Shown: in pieces, positions 27,566 to 35,809 of the stretch
How positions within the stretch are numbered: the stretch's first letter is position 1
Layout: each line of letters opens with the position of its first letter
Source of the DNA: Hymenopus coronatus
Taxonomy: Eukaryota > Arthropoda > Insecta > Mantodea > Hymenopodidae
DNA length: 64,000 nt
Reading direction: 5' to 3'
NCBI GenBank assembly: GCA_030762935.1
Contig: CM060884.1
Location: 72,047,196-72,111,195 of the forward strand
The notes under the pieces: generated by a model
Database searches by the model: none
Seen by the model: the letters and a program-made list of their open reading frames with translations, nothing else
What the model was told of the DNA's origin: nothing
Program-made: the position numbers and the translations under genes

Positions 27566-27734
27566 ACTCCAACTTTTATCTGGTTCGAGTTGTATTTAAT
27601 AAGATTATTTCCTGAATAAAATAACAATAATTAACCTATATGGACTCGAAGAATAATATTCAATTTGTCTTGACGTATATTTGTACCCAAAACACTGCCA
27701 CTTGATGTACATATCATAAATTTCAGATCTCTTT

Positions 27735-28522
27735 GTGTTACTATATAACATAGTGTATAGAAAAGGTAGAGATTTCACCGGAAATACATGTTTTAGGACC
27801 CCCATAATAAAAAAAAAAAAAAAGCATTTTCAGAGGCAGGTCCGTGTGTTTGTGTGTCTGTGTGTGTTCGTGATCAAAAACGAAAAACCCGTTAAATACC
27901 AAACTTGGTATTTGAGTTTGGTACCTTCCAAGGATACAACACGAAGATTTCCAAGAAAATTAACCACCCCTAGCTACCCTTTACATGGAAAAAGATTCGA
28001 AAATTTTGTTTTTCTGAAAAATAGCTCATACAATTTTGATTAAAATACCATATATTAAAGCCATATATATCACAAATAAAATTTATATATTTTGAATTTT
28101 CTGGGAATAGCTTCTAAAGACTGTTCATTCTGGATGAATTTTGCTCAATTTGGTATAACTAGTAAACCATAAGAGATAGACAAAAGCTTAAATTACAAAA
28201 CTATAGATCTTGTTAACATACACACGTTATGTCGTATACATTTATTTCGTGGAGTTTATCGTTTTTTAGTTATTCCTTGTTTTTGATTTCACCTTTAAAA
28301 CCATAATTTTCTCATATAGGAGTTTGTCAACTCCTGTCCATACAAACAAAGGAACTTCAGTCACATAGCAACCAGCTTCTACTTTCACGGAAGCAAGTAA
28401 TAAGACTGTTTCTACTAATTTTTTATCGATTAGTATGAAGTAACTCGAAGCATAACCTTTTTAGCAATAATTTGTTGTAGAGATGTAGAGAAAGTCGTGT
28501 GAATGGACCACATTAGATTTTT
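27735..28522 (+). mobile_element. R1 element, plus orientation, 5' end decayed
   Basis: From the second arm of the 5' palindrome to GTAGAGAAAGTCGTGTGAAT with ACCACATTAGATTTTTT. It contains an A-run at 27808-27823 and a TG-rich segment at 27843-27872. Confidence 0.85.
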
Positions 28523-28539
28523 TACTAACTTATTTGGTA

Positions 28540-28802
28540 TGTTAGCGATTATTCTACACTGCATTTCCAAGTGCACCAAATCTTGGTAAAATTCCTTAAT
28601 TGAAATGTATTGTGCCGCGTTTGAAACAAATTTCACATCTTTTTTTGCTGATGGCTGCTAAATATTTGTTTTGCTGCCGGCTAAATCCATTTCTTATGTA
28701 TCCCGAGAGATTGAAAGAGTCGGTTCTCCCTGGCACAGACATTCCACTTATTTCAACTTTCAACAGTTCTCGTTCTCGAGGGGAAAATAACTTTGTTGAC
28801 AC
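28540..28802 (-). pseudogene. Possible decayed coding fragment, unrecognised
   Basis: A minus-strand frame (28802-28596) with balanced composition, including SPRERELLKVEISGM and RNGFSRQQNKYLAAISKK, is open without an ATG start. A second minus-strand frame continues from 28636 to about 28540 before merging into R1. The arrangement would fit an old gene with a frameshift near 28630. I do not recognise a family, and it may not be coding. Confidence 0.25.
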
Positions 28803-28944
28803 AAAAGCAAAAAGTAAACGGGGTCAGAAGAGGCGGGGCTCTGTATGTATTTTTATCAAAGCTTATTTTACTTTCGTTATGATTCGTCATTTTCTGGCAC
28901 TATTAACATACCAGTTGCAGATATACAAACTACAATAAACGGAA
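28803..28944. other. Unassigned stretch
   Basis: I see nothing recognisable here. Confidence 0.45.
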
Positions 28945-29466
28945 GAATAAACATATGATGTGCTACACTCACATGACTCTCTCTAGTTATTGTACAAACA
29001 AATTTCTTACGAGAGATAATTCTTCTTTTTACACCACGCTAATCGAGATAAACATTAGCAGAATTTTATTGCTTAGTTCCTTATAAGTAGACTGGAACTA
29101 AGGGAATGCACTATGCTAAAGTGATAGTCTATTTTTAAAAGGCTTGTCATTGCAAAACGCTTCTTTGGATGGTGATGAGAAGAACAGAAGAAAAACGGTC
29201 ACTTCCGTCTGAGAAAAGTATAAATACTTCACAATTGAAACTAATAACAAAGAATACATCGATAACGGTAAGCTCCACGAAAAAAAATGTTTGTCATAAC
29301 TTATGTATTTTAAAAATATCTACAATTTTTGTATTGTAAGTCCGTGTGTCTGTGAGCACAATAACTCAAAAACATAAAGCAGATAAAATACCAAACTTGG
29401 TATTAAAGTTTAGTAACATTCAGAGATGTGAAGATTTTTAACAAAAATCCCCCCACCCTAAACTAC
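28945..29466. mobile_element. R1 composite: minus-orientation fragment joined to plus-orientation fragment
   Basis: 28945-29340 is a minus-orientation R1 subfamily copy (ATGATGTGCTACACTCACAT start). At 29341 it switches to a plus-orientation piece (GTCCGTGTGTCTGTGAGC) that stops at CCACCCTAAACTACC, exactly where the virus-like block begins. Confidence 0.8.
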
Positions 29467-29753
29467 CAATGGCCACCTGTAGTTGGAAAGGAGCCAGAGG
29501 CGAGTACCTGACGCATACAAATTTGGATTGCGCAACATTGAGAAAGAAGATGTCGGAAAACGGTCCAATAACAGATGAAGGCTTGCAGGAATCGTCCACC
29601 TCTGATGCCGGCTTCATTTCCTCTCCACTCCAACAATAAGCAGAACAACACAAAGTATTAGATAGGAGAAATTGAGAATGGTTGTGGCAAATGATTTAAA
29701 AAACTTAGAAGAGGAGCTTACCCAACGGCGGAGCTGTCGGTCTCTCTGTCCAT
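29467..29753 (-). CDS. Possible two-exon small gene at the end of the virus-like block, 3' truncated
   Basis: A TATA-like motif (TATAAG, 29795-29800 on the minus strand) lies about 45 bp upstream of an ATG at 29751-29753. The frame is open for 11 codons to a consensus donor, G/GTAAGC, at 29721. After 94 bp with a pyrimidine-rich end and CTAAT branch-like sequence, an AG at 29628-29629 allows an in-frame join to a second open stretch (29627 to about 29467). The second part begins GEEMKPASEVDDSC and contains SVIGPFSDIFFLNVAQ. It is cut off by R1. A further donor/acceptor pair (29915 and 29817) could remove a leader intron containing the CT run. The protein family is unknown. Whether it is viral or host-derived is open, and the splicing is inferred from sequence alone. 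Confidence 0.3.
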
Positions 29754-29842
29754 GATGCACTGTGACTCTGGGCAGCGTCCTCAAAAGCGCAGGGCTTATA
29801 TGGGCCGAAGCGAGTTCTGGAAACACAATAGCGCTGATGATT

Positions 29843-29843
<1 letters not shown>

Positions 29844-29876
<33 letters not shown>

Positions 29877-29888
29877 AGGGAGAGAGAG
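29844..29888. repeat. (GA)n microsatellite
   Basis: AG/GGGA repeat on the plus strand. On the minus strand it provides a long polypyrimidine run ahead of a candidate splice acceptor at 29817. Confidence 0.9.
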
Positions 29889-29997
29889 GTCGATCCAATT
29901 TGTAACTATACTTACCCGCAATGGTTGGCAGGACTGTCGCGGATTTGAGCATGATGTGAGACATACATGGTCGTAGGAACGAAGAATGACTCGATCG

Positions 29998-30411
29998 TTA
30001 TAATGGTAATCTTTGGCGCGAAATTTTGAAAAAAATACATCTTTTGATGCACCCGCGCAGCGAGTTGAAAGGTAATAATGACGAAATGACCGCAGGTAGA
30101 ACTGTCATCACCCTGAAGCCTGATGGAGTTGTGTGACCTCCGCAGGAATTCCTTAACCAGTTTAGAATGTGTGGAACAAATGGGCTTAGACCGTAACTGT
30201 CGAAATACTCCCCTCTTCCCCCGGGGCCGACATAGATGCAGACCCAATGCTTTCCCGGTTTTGTGTCGGGGTCGGTATTAATGACAATGGCACAAGGAGA
30301 GTCTAGGCGAGGGGCAGCGAGAGACAACTGATTGCTAGCAAAAACACCTAAAAAGAACGGGCGCGTAGCGTGGCACGCAGAAAGAAATAGCTGAAGATGG
30401 GACGTGTTCAT
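29998..30411 (-). pseudogene. Adenain-like cysteine protease (virion maturation protease), frameshifted
   Basis: The family is the adenovirus-type cysteine protease (C5-like) also carried by Polinton/Maverick elements and adintoviruses, where it processes capsid precursors. The ATG at 30409-30411 overlaps the stop of the upstream capsid gene (ATGA). The first frame supplies the His in GKHWVCIYV (His at 30247-30249) and the acidic residue in EYFDSYG (Asp at 30199-30201). The nucleophile region, SSTCGHFVI, has its Cys at 30092-30094 but lies in a different frame, so the frame shifts between roughly 30110 and 30135. After the Cys motif the second frame stays open to 29912, longer than the family usually needs. 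The His-Asp-Cys order and spacing match the family as I know it. The broken frame makes an active product unlikely. Confidence 0.75.
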
Positions 30412-31666
30412 GACGCTAGAATGGATCTGTTAGCGTCTATTTCAATGGTACGGCGGATCTCCGCTAGCATAAGAAGCACAACGGGTTCTGATAAGGGTTT
30501 AGAAAATCCAACGCTTAAAGATACAGTGCCATGGCGCTGTCCAGAAATGTAGGAGGCGTTGGCGCTCATGTCGGCAGTGAGATCGAACACCAAAATGGTG
30601 TAACCATGAGGGTATTGCTGTCTTGAGATGGAATGATCCTCGTCCCTAAAGTTAATGCCAAGCCCATCCTGAAGAGTTTGAAAGCATTGCATGAAGTGCC
30701 CGCCATCAAAATCGGGTTGTAGTGGTTGCGACGGAATAGGTTGGCCATTTACATTCATTTGAAACGAATTCATTTTAAAGTGCTGAAGGTTAAATGGGTT
30801 GGAGGAATAGCTCCCGTTGTAGGCCTTGTCGGTGACCATGGCGACGACAACCCTTCGAGGAACTTGCCCAATAAACACGTCATTAAAGGACATTCCACTA
30901 GACCCCTTTGGAATGCTGAGAGAGTGAAAGCTGACATCCTTGAGGTTGTACTTTGCGTTGCTCTTTGCGAGAACAGCCTGATGTGCAATTTTAATAGTGG
31001 GAGGTCTCGCCGTTTTCAAAAGCAGCGTTGCCGATTGGATATCGGTGGATCCTTTGAAATCTTTAATGGTCGAGAAAAGGTGAAACTGGTGTAATGACGG
31101 GGTGAGTTTGATGGTCACACTGACGTTGTTTAACAGCAGGTTATCTTGGCGAAATAGTGCGTTGGAAAGACAGCCCATGATTTGCACCACCCTCCCCTCC
31201 GTCGTAAATCCGTTTCGCCATTGAAACCCTGCATTGGCCTCCCACGTATCCATGATACCTGCGGTGTCCTTACGCCATAGGCCTGCCTGAAGTCTGGTAT
31301 TCATTTCATCCTCGGCGTAGTTTAAGAGAGTTTCAAGGTACGTTCTGTAGGGGTAACCGGGTTGAGGGAAACCTCTACCTGTTGAAACAACGCATTGAGG
31401 GCATTGTTGACCAGGGTAGCGTTCACATCGGATTTGATCGGTTCGCCATCGGCATCTACAATGCGAAGTTTCAGCTGGAGCACCACATAGGTGAGATCCA
31501 GATAATCGTCGGCATTGCCCGAGTAAAGAAACGTGATTGGAGCATTTTTCATGAGCGTGTTTTGAGGACTTAGAGCTATGAATCGGGATTTTTCTACGTT
31601 CATTTGAACGGGAAGATCCTTAAAAATATCTAATTCAGAGCTCATGTTCACGGCTGTCTCGACCAT
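30408..31666 (-). pseudogene. F54H12.2-like major-capsid-type protein, frameshifted
   Basis: This is the longest coding relic here. It starts with ATG at 31664-31666, overlapping the preceding stop (TAATG). A second ATG seven codons on may be the true start. The N-terminal frame (31666 to about 31361) includes DDYLDLTYVVLQLKLRI and QQVEVSLN. The remaining frame (about 31361 to 30408) includes YLETLLNYAEDEMN, SSNPFNLQHFKMNSF, QPDFDGGHFMQCFQTL and, at the end, AEIRRTIEIDANR. Together they match, from memory, the family annotated as uncharacterized protein F54H12.2-like in many invertebrate genomes. I infer this is a double-jelly-roll-type major capsid protein because it sits between a pVI/pX-like gene and an adenain-like protease. 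A small out-of-frame deletion near 31360 breaks it. About 419 codons remain, near the family size. The ATGA overlap with the protease is intact. Confidence 0.7.
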
Positions 31667-32187
31667 TATGAAAAGATGTCCTGAACCTTGCGCCTCTTAC
31701 GAACGGGCTTAGACTGTTTTCTTCTTGTGATTTTTGCACGTTTTATTCCTTTTAGACGTCGCAATCCGGAGCCGAGCATGGAATCAATCTTTTCGTCTGC
31801 TTTTCTCTTAAGGTTAGATCCCGCCTCTTTTAGCCTAGACCTGAATGCCTCTTTTGGAGATCTGCCGTAGGCTGCAACGTCAGACAGTACGTTTGTTCCC
31901 ACCTTCAACGCCTCCTTTCCAATCGCTTTGGTGCCACTTTTTAGAAAGGGCAGAACAGTTCTAAAGAGGCCTCCAAGAGCGGAGAATAGCCCACTACCCT
32001 TTTGATATCGTTTCCCTCTGAAGAGAATGAAATCGCGATCGTCTAGCGCTCCGCCGGCTTGATTGAGATAATACCGGGAAACCTGTTCACATCCAGGTTT
32101 CGGTCTAAACGTGAGCACTACAGTGGAGGAAAATCCGTCTGCAAATGGCAAAAGTTCACCGTATCTGTTTCTTAAATCTATGTTCAC
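31666..32187 (-). CDS. Small amphipathic and basic minor capsid protein, pVI/pX-like
   Basis: The open frame has 173 codons and no ATG at its start. Its first 35 or so residues (DLRNRYGELLPFADG, then VVLTFRPKPG) look like the C-terminus of the upstream penton-like gene continued past an in-frame TAG. The protein proper probably begins near 32082 (SRYYLNQAGG). It has a glycine-rich segment (KRYQKGSGLFSALGGLF), an amphipathic helix region (LKSGTKAIGKEALKVG), an Arg/Lys-rich helical part, and a very basic C-terminus with KRAKITRRKQSKPVRKRRK. This architecture resembles adenovirus pVI/pX-type proteins that link capsid and DNA and disrupt membranes. The stop overlaps the capsid-gene ATG by one base. 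No break lies within the core. The original start codon seems lost (GTT where an initiator is expected). Confidence 0.6.
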   Translation of the reverse strand: MNIDLRNRYGELLPFADGFSSTVVLTFRPKPGCEQVSRYYLNQAGGALDDRDFILFRGKRYQKGSGLFSALGGLFRTVLPFLKSGTKAIGKEALKVGTNVLSDVAAYGRSPKEAFRSRLKEAGSNLKRKADEKIDSMLGSGLRRLKGIKRAKITRRKQSKPVRKRRKVQDIFS

Positions 32188-32202
32188 CGTCTTGAAATCG
32201 TG

Positions 32203-33025
32203 CTAGACAAGGGGAACCCAATTGAGCGGAAAGAAACATTTTTCATCTGTCATGTACGTGTTGTTGCTTTTTTCATACTCCATAGCCACGCTTTCGATGA
32301 CCTGTGCAAAGGTGTCGCCTACTAACTGAGGGACGACCAGATTGCAATAGATAAACATTTCGTGTCGAAACCCCATGTACGGGTCTACAGGATGCTTTCC
32401 CTGCTTCTGAAGAGCGATATTGGTGAAGGGTTCGAATCCGAGCATGCTGTGCATTAAACTGTGAATGCGGTGCACAACTCCTTCACGAATTTTGGGGATG
32501 GGCACCATCGAACTGGTTCCTTCGGCCGTCGCGGGGGAGCCCCCGGCGGGCGCTGCGGCGCCCGCACCGCCCGGTGTTACCAGCGCACTCGTATCCGCGG
32601 ATTTTTTAGATCGGGAGTTCAAAGAGGTGCCTGGCTTAGGCTTGTGCGTTGCCCTTGGAGCATCCGACATGAATGCATCGTCCTCTATAGGGCGAAGAAC
32701 CGAAAAGGGCAAAGCGTTTTCCACGTAAACGTCAAATGGGAGATTTGGGAAGTGTTCTCGGTGGATGGCATCTGCATTTAGCTTAATGGGTCTGGTAACA
32801 TCTTGGTGTAATACATCGCCGACTTGCAAATGCTCGTTAATGACGGAATTTACACTGGCCACCAGTTCGTTTGAATTGTAAACGATGGCTGGTGGCAATT
32901 GCAAGCTAAATTTCGATTAAGTCGGATTGAGGGACAAGGTGTACTTTGTACCTACGATTTGCCCATCTTGATTGGAAACGTTATAGAATTTAACGGGGTA
33001 CCGGACCTTTTGAAATGCCACCTCC
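32203..33025 (-). pseudogene. Penton/minor-capsid-like protein, 5' truncated, with internal stop
   Basis: The frame begins inside the gene at about 33025, where an R1 element takes over (EVAFQKVRYPVKFYNVSN is the first readable part). An in-frame TAA at 32917-32919 interrupts it, and the same frame then runs to a TAG at 32203-32205. Homology by eye appears to continue past this TAG for another 35 codons. Features include PFDVYVENALPFSVL, a low-complexity Gly/Ala/Pro/Ser-rich insert near 32520-32590 whose codons are very GC-rich, and a conserved-looking FIYCNLVVPQLVGDTF near the C-terminus. This gene accompanies F54H12.2-like capsid genes in invertebrate elements. I infer a penton or minor capsid role from that neighbourhood and not from a diagnostic motif. 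Confidence 0.55.
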
Positions 33026-33753
33026 GAGAAAAAATAGTCTTATTCCTTGCTTTATTGTAAGTAGAAACGAAATAACGGAGTACCATACGTTAAAGTGAAA
33101 GCCAGAAGCTGGTTGCTATGTGACTGATGTCCCTTTGTGTGGAGAGGAGTTGACAAATTCCTGTATGAGAAAAGTATAGGTTTTTCAAAGGAAACCAAGA
33201 AAAAGGAATATCTCAAAAACGATCAAGTCCACGAAAAAAAATGTATTTATCATAAATTGTGTGTTTTAACATGCTCTACATTTTTTTTGTGTGTTTAGTA
33301 GTTATGCAAAATTCATCCAGAATAAAGTAGTCTTCAGAGGCTATTCCCAGAAAATTCAAAATATACATTTTATTTGTCAGGTAAGTATCTTTAATAAATG
33401 ATATTTTAATAAAAATCGTTAGAGCCATTTTTAGAAAGTCAAAATGTTCGAAAAAGTTTCCATGTAAAGGGTAGTTTGGGGTGGGGATTTTTTTCTCAAA
33501 ATCTTCGTGTCGCATCCCTGAGAGATACTAAACTTAAATACCAAGTTTGGTATTTTACCGACTTTTCGTTTTTGAGTTATCGTGTTCACAGACACACAGA
33601 CACACACACGGAACTTTTTGTGAAAATGCTTTTTTTGGATAAAGGGTACCCTAAAATATATATTTCCGGTGAAATCTCGGTATCGGCTTATTTAGTGGAG
33701 TGCAATACTTTCTCTATTCACTACGTACATAGTATGTATAGAGAAAGTAAAAA
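33026..33753 (-). mobile_element. R1 element, minus orientation, 3' part missing
   Basis: It begins at CGAGAAAAAATAGTCTTATTCC, directly joined to the truncated penton-like gene, and ends with a full 5' palindrome and TATAGAGAAAGTAAAAA. Confidence 0.85.
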
Positions 33754-34165
33754 TAGATCTATCATTTTTATATTCACCCTAATTACTGTAGAACAACAAT
33801 TACATTTCGTACTCTCCAGAACTCTAGATTTTTCCAAATTTAATAATTTATTTCCCAAAACTGAAGTAATTTCGAATCTAGCCTCTGTCGGATCTATCTC
33901 CTGGCTATCCGCCTACGCCACCATTGTGCTAGTACTGGGTATATTACCCATGTTTAATGAATGTTTTAACAACCCACTAATGTGTATAATGTATATGTGT
34001 TTGTGCATGTTAACTTTTCAGGCTCAAATACTATTAGGAAATAATGTGTGTTTTTCTCTCAATATGTTATATTATATTCGTTGTACAAGCAATGTATTCT
34101 CTAAAGAACGAATACCATTCTTATACTGTGCAAATATTTCTTTCTCACAGAGATTGTCTGGCTTG
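33754..34165 (+). pseudogene. Possible membrane-protein coding fragment, unrecognised
   Basis: After the R1 end the frame stays open for about 135 codons with protein-like composition and no ATG start. It has two hydrophobic segments, SWLSAYATIVLVLGILPMF and LMCIMYMCLCMLTF, and a polar C-terminal part with Cys residues (YYIRCTSN, FLYCANISF). It ends where the promoter-like module begins. No family is recognised. It lies 0.7 kb from the capsid cassette, so a viral or captured origin is possible but unproven. Confidence 0.3.
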
Positions 34166-34261
34166 CGCAACGTTGCACCGTATCCGGTCGGAGTGCTGAC
34201 ATCGCTTTCTGTCCAGTGTGAACAGCTTCCCCCACCCATCGCCTTCTTGCCTTTTCAACAC
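34158..34261 (+). repeat. Promoter-like module, copy 1 (incomplete)
   Basis: It shares CTGGCTTGCGCAA, CCGGTCGGAGTGCTGAC, GCTTTCTGTCC and CCCCCACCCATCG with copies 2 and 3 but stops at CCTTCTTGCCTTTTC, before the TATA region, and passes into an R1 fragment. Confidence 0.8.
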
Positions 34262-34350
34262 CATGCTAATAGAGATAAACATTAGCAGAATCTTCCTCTT
34301 ATTCAAATAGAAGGGAGCTATAGCTACGCGCTATGCATTGTCAAATGTTT
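34262..34350 (-). mobile_element. R1 subfamily fragment
   Basis: Short piece with GCTAATAGAGATAAACATTAG and AGAAGGGAGC, as in other minus-orientation subfamily copies. Confidence 0.6.
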
Positions 34351-34389
34351 CAATTGCTGTCTTTATGCGATTGTCGTTTTAAATCACTT

Positions 34390-34855
34390 TATTTTACACT
34401 CAAATCGCATCGCCTTCTAGGCCCATTCTTCCTTTACACTCACATGACACTCTCGGCACGTTCATCTCTACACTCACATCGTCTTCTCCGCCCGTTCTTC
34501 TTTAACATTCACAGCGTTTTCCCTGCACGTTCTTCTTTTACACTCACATCACCTTCTCGTCCCGTTTATCTTTTACGCTCACATAGCCTTCTCGGCCCGT
34601 TCTTCTTTTACGCTCACATTACCTTCACGGCCCGTTTTCATTTACTCTCAAAACACCTTCCCGGCCCGTTCTTCTTTTACGGTAATATCACCTTCTCGGC
34701 CCACTCTTCTTTTACGCTCACATTGACTTCTCGGCCCGTTCTTCCTTTACACTCGCATCACACTCTCGGCACGTTCTTCATTTACACTCACATCGTTTTC
34801 TCGGCCCGTTCATCTCTACACTCACATCGTCTTCTCGGCCCGTTCTTCTTTAATC
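34390..34855. repeat. 35-bp minisatellite, about 13 units
   Basis: The unit is roughly CTTCTCGGCCCGTTCTTC followed by TTTTACACTCACATCAC, with units of 34-36 bp and moderate divergence between them. The 199-codon open frame across it is a by-product of the repeat and has repeated peptide blocks (LLGPFFFYTH-like). Confidence 0.9.
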
Positions 34856-35030
34856 CGGTGGAGTTTTTCTGGCTTGCGCAATGTTGCACGATATCCGGTC
34901 GGAGTGCTGACGTCGCTTTCTGTCCCGTGTAAACAGCTCCCCCCACCCATCGTCTTCATGCCTTTTTCTGCTACATATAATTGCAGCATTGGTATTCAGT
35001 ATTCAGCATGGCTAGTGTACAGTCTTGTTT
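34854..35030 (+). promoter_or_regulatory. Promoter-like module, copy 2 (TATA, initiator, ATG)
   Basis: It contains CCGGTGGAGTTTTTCTGGC, CCGGTCGGAGTGCTGAC and a C-rich run (CTCCCCCCACCC). It then has TATAATTGCAGCATTGG with arthropod-type initiator TCAGT copies and an ATG at 35009-35011. The first five codons after the ATG match copy 3, then the sequences diverge. Confidence 0.5.
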
Positions 35031-35045
35031 TCACCGCTGTAACCG

Positions 35046-35112
35046 GACGTCATTAGCTCAGCTTATTGCACAACGTACCAAGTGGGTATCTGGTTCACAT
35101 CCGGTGGCGTTT
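35046..35112 (+). other. tRNA-like sequence between promoter-module copies
   Basis: TTAGCTCAGCTTATTGCAC resembles a tRNA D-arm/A box and CTGGTTCACATCCGG a T-arm/B box at about tRNA spacing. The T-arm-like end is where the duplicated module starts, so it may be a tRNA relic or SINE head. Confidence 0.4.
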
Positions 35113-35268
35113 TTCTGGCTTGCGCAATCTTGCACAATCACCGGTCGGAGTGCTGTCACCGCTTTCTGTCCCGTGTAAACAGCTCCCCCCACCCATCACC
35201 TTCTTGCCTTTCTCTGCTACATATAATTGCAGCATTGGCATTCAGTATTCAGCATGGCTAGTGTACAA
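35099..35268 (+). promoter_or_regulatory. Promoter-like module, copy 3 (TATA, initiator, ATG)
   Basis: A tandem copy of 34854-35030, offset by about 245 bp. TATAA lies at 35222-35226 and TCAGT/TCAGC at 35242-35254. The spacing of roughly 25 bp from TATA to the second initiator suits an RNA polymerase II core promoter. It drives into the ORF below. Confidence 0.5.
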
Positions 35269-35475
35269 ACCACAGATTCTTCTTCTTCCTCTACATCTGC
35301 GTCACCTGTTTCCTCTTTAGGCGACAGTGTTCGATCGTTTTTCCCGCCAGCACAGTGGACATCATTTGTGAACAACGAGCAACTTTATGAAACGTCCACC
35401 GGGTCCACCATCGCCGATGTACCCGTTCCATTTTCCAATCGTCGCCATCAATTCTCTTGTTATCATTCGGATTAG
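35254..35475 (+). CDS. Short Ser-rich ORF downstream of the promoter module, interrupted
   Basis: ATG at 35254 opens a 73-codon frame with a Ser/Thr-rich N-terminus (TTDSSSSSTSASPVSS) and then SVRSFFPPAQWTSFVNNEQL. It stops at a TAG where a fold-back-MITE-related sequence begins (about 35473), so the reading frame is probably truncated by that insertion. The family is unknown. The promoter-like context is what makes it worth listing. Confidence 0.35.
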   Translation: MASVQTTDSSSSSTSASPVSSLGDSVRSFFPPAQWTSFVNNEQLYETSTGSTIADVPVPFSNRRHQFSCYHSD

Positions 35476-35600
35476 CAAGTTGGGTTATCCATAATCCTGC
35501 AACGGTAGTGTCGCGTTAATCCACCGGATTAAGAAAATGGCGGGAAATTTGACAATTGCAAAGGTATGGATCAGCGGATTATCTCTTAAACTTTCATAAG
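35473..35600. mobile_element. Partial copy of fold-back MITE arm
   Basis: Shares ATCCTGCAAC, GTGTCGCGTTAATCC, AAGAAAATGGCGGGAAATTT and GGTATGGATCAGCGGATTA with the left arm of the complete element at 35810. Confidence 0.8.
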
Positions 35601-35809
35601 CATTATTTTTTATCCTGTGCTGAAGACCAGTGAGCGTGTGATATTCAAAGCAAGCTAAAGACAAAAATATATATAAACAATTGTGCATGTGGTTCTTAAA
35701 GAAAAATCAGCTTTTTTTTTTCTTTTTTTTCACGTATTCAATATTGTATTGCATGAGAATATGCAATAAGTATATCTGCGATATGAACTTGTTGTTTATT
35801 AGATTTTGC

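Noticed and set aside
27243..27572. 109-codon minus-strand ORF
   Set aside because: It covers a tRNA-derived SINE; the B box lies within it.
30726..31094. 122-codon plus-strand ORF
   Set aside because: Antisense shadow of the F54H12.2-like capsid relic, whose minus-strand frame has recognisable family motifs.
33476..34285. 269-codon plus-strand ORF as one gene
   Set aside because: It joins R1 sequence, an unrelated unique stretch and the promoter-like module. Only the middle part (33754-34165) has independent coding-like character.
34333..34932. 199-codon plus-strand ORF, and a possible CRISPR-like array
   Set aside because: It is a 35-bp minisatellite with direct tandem units and no unique spacers; the protein is a by-product.
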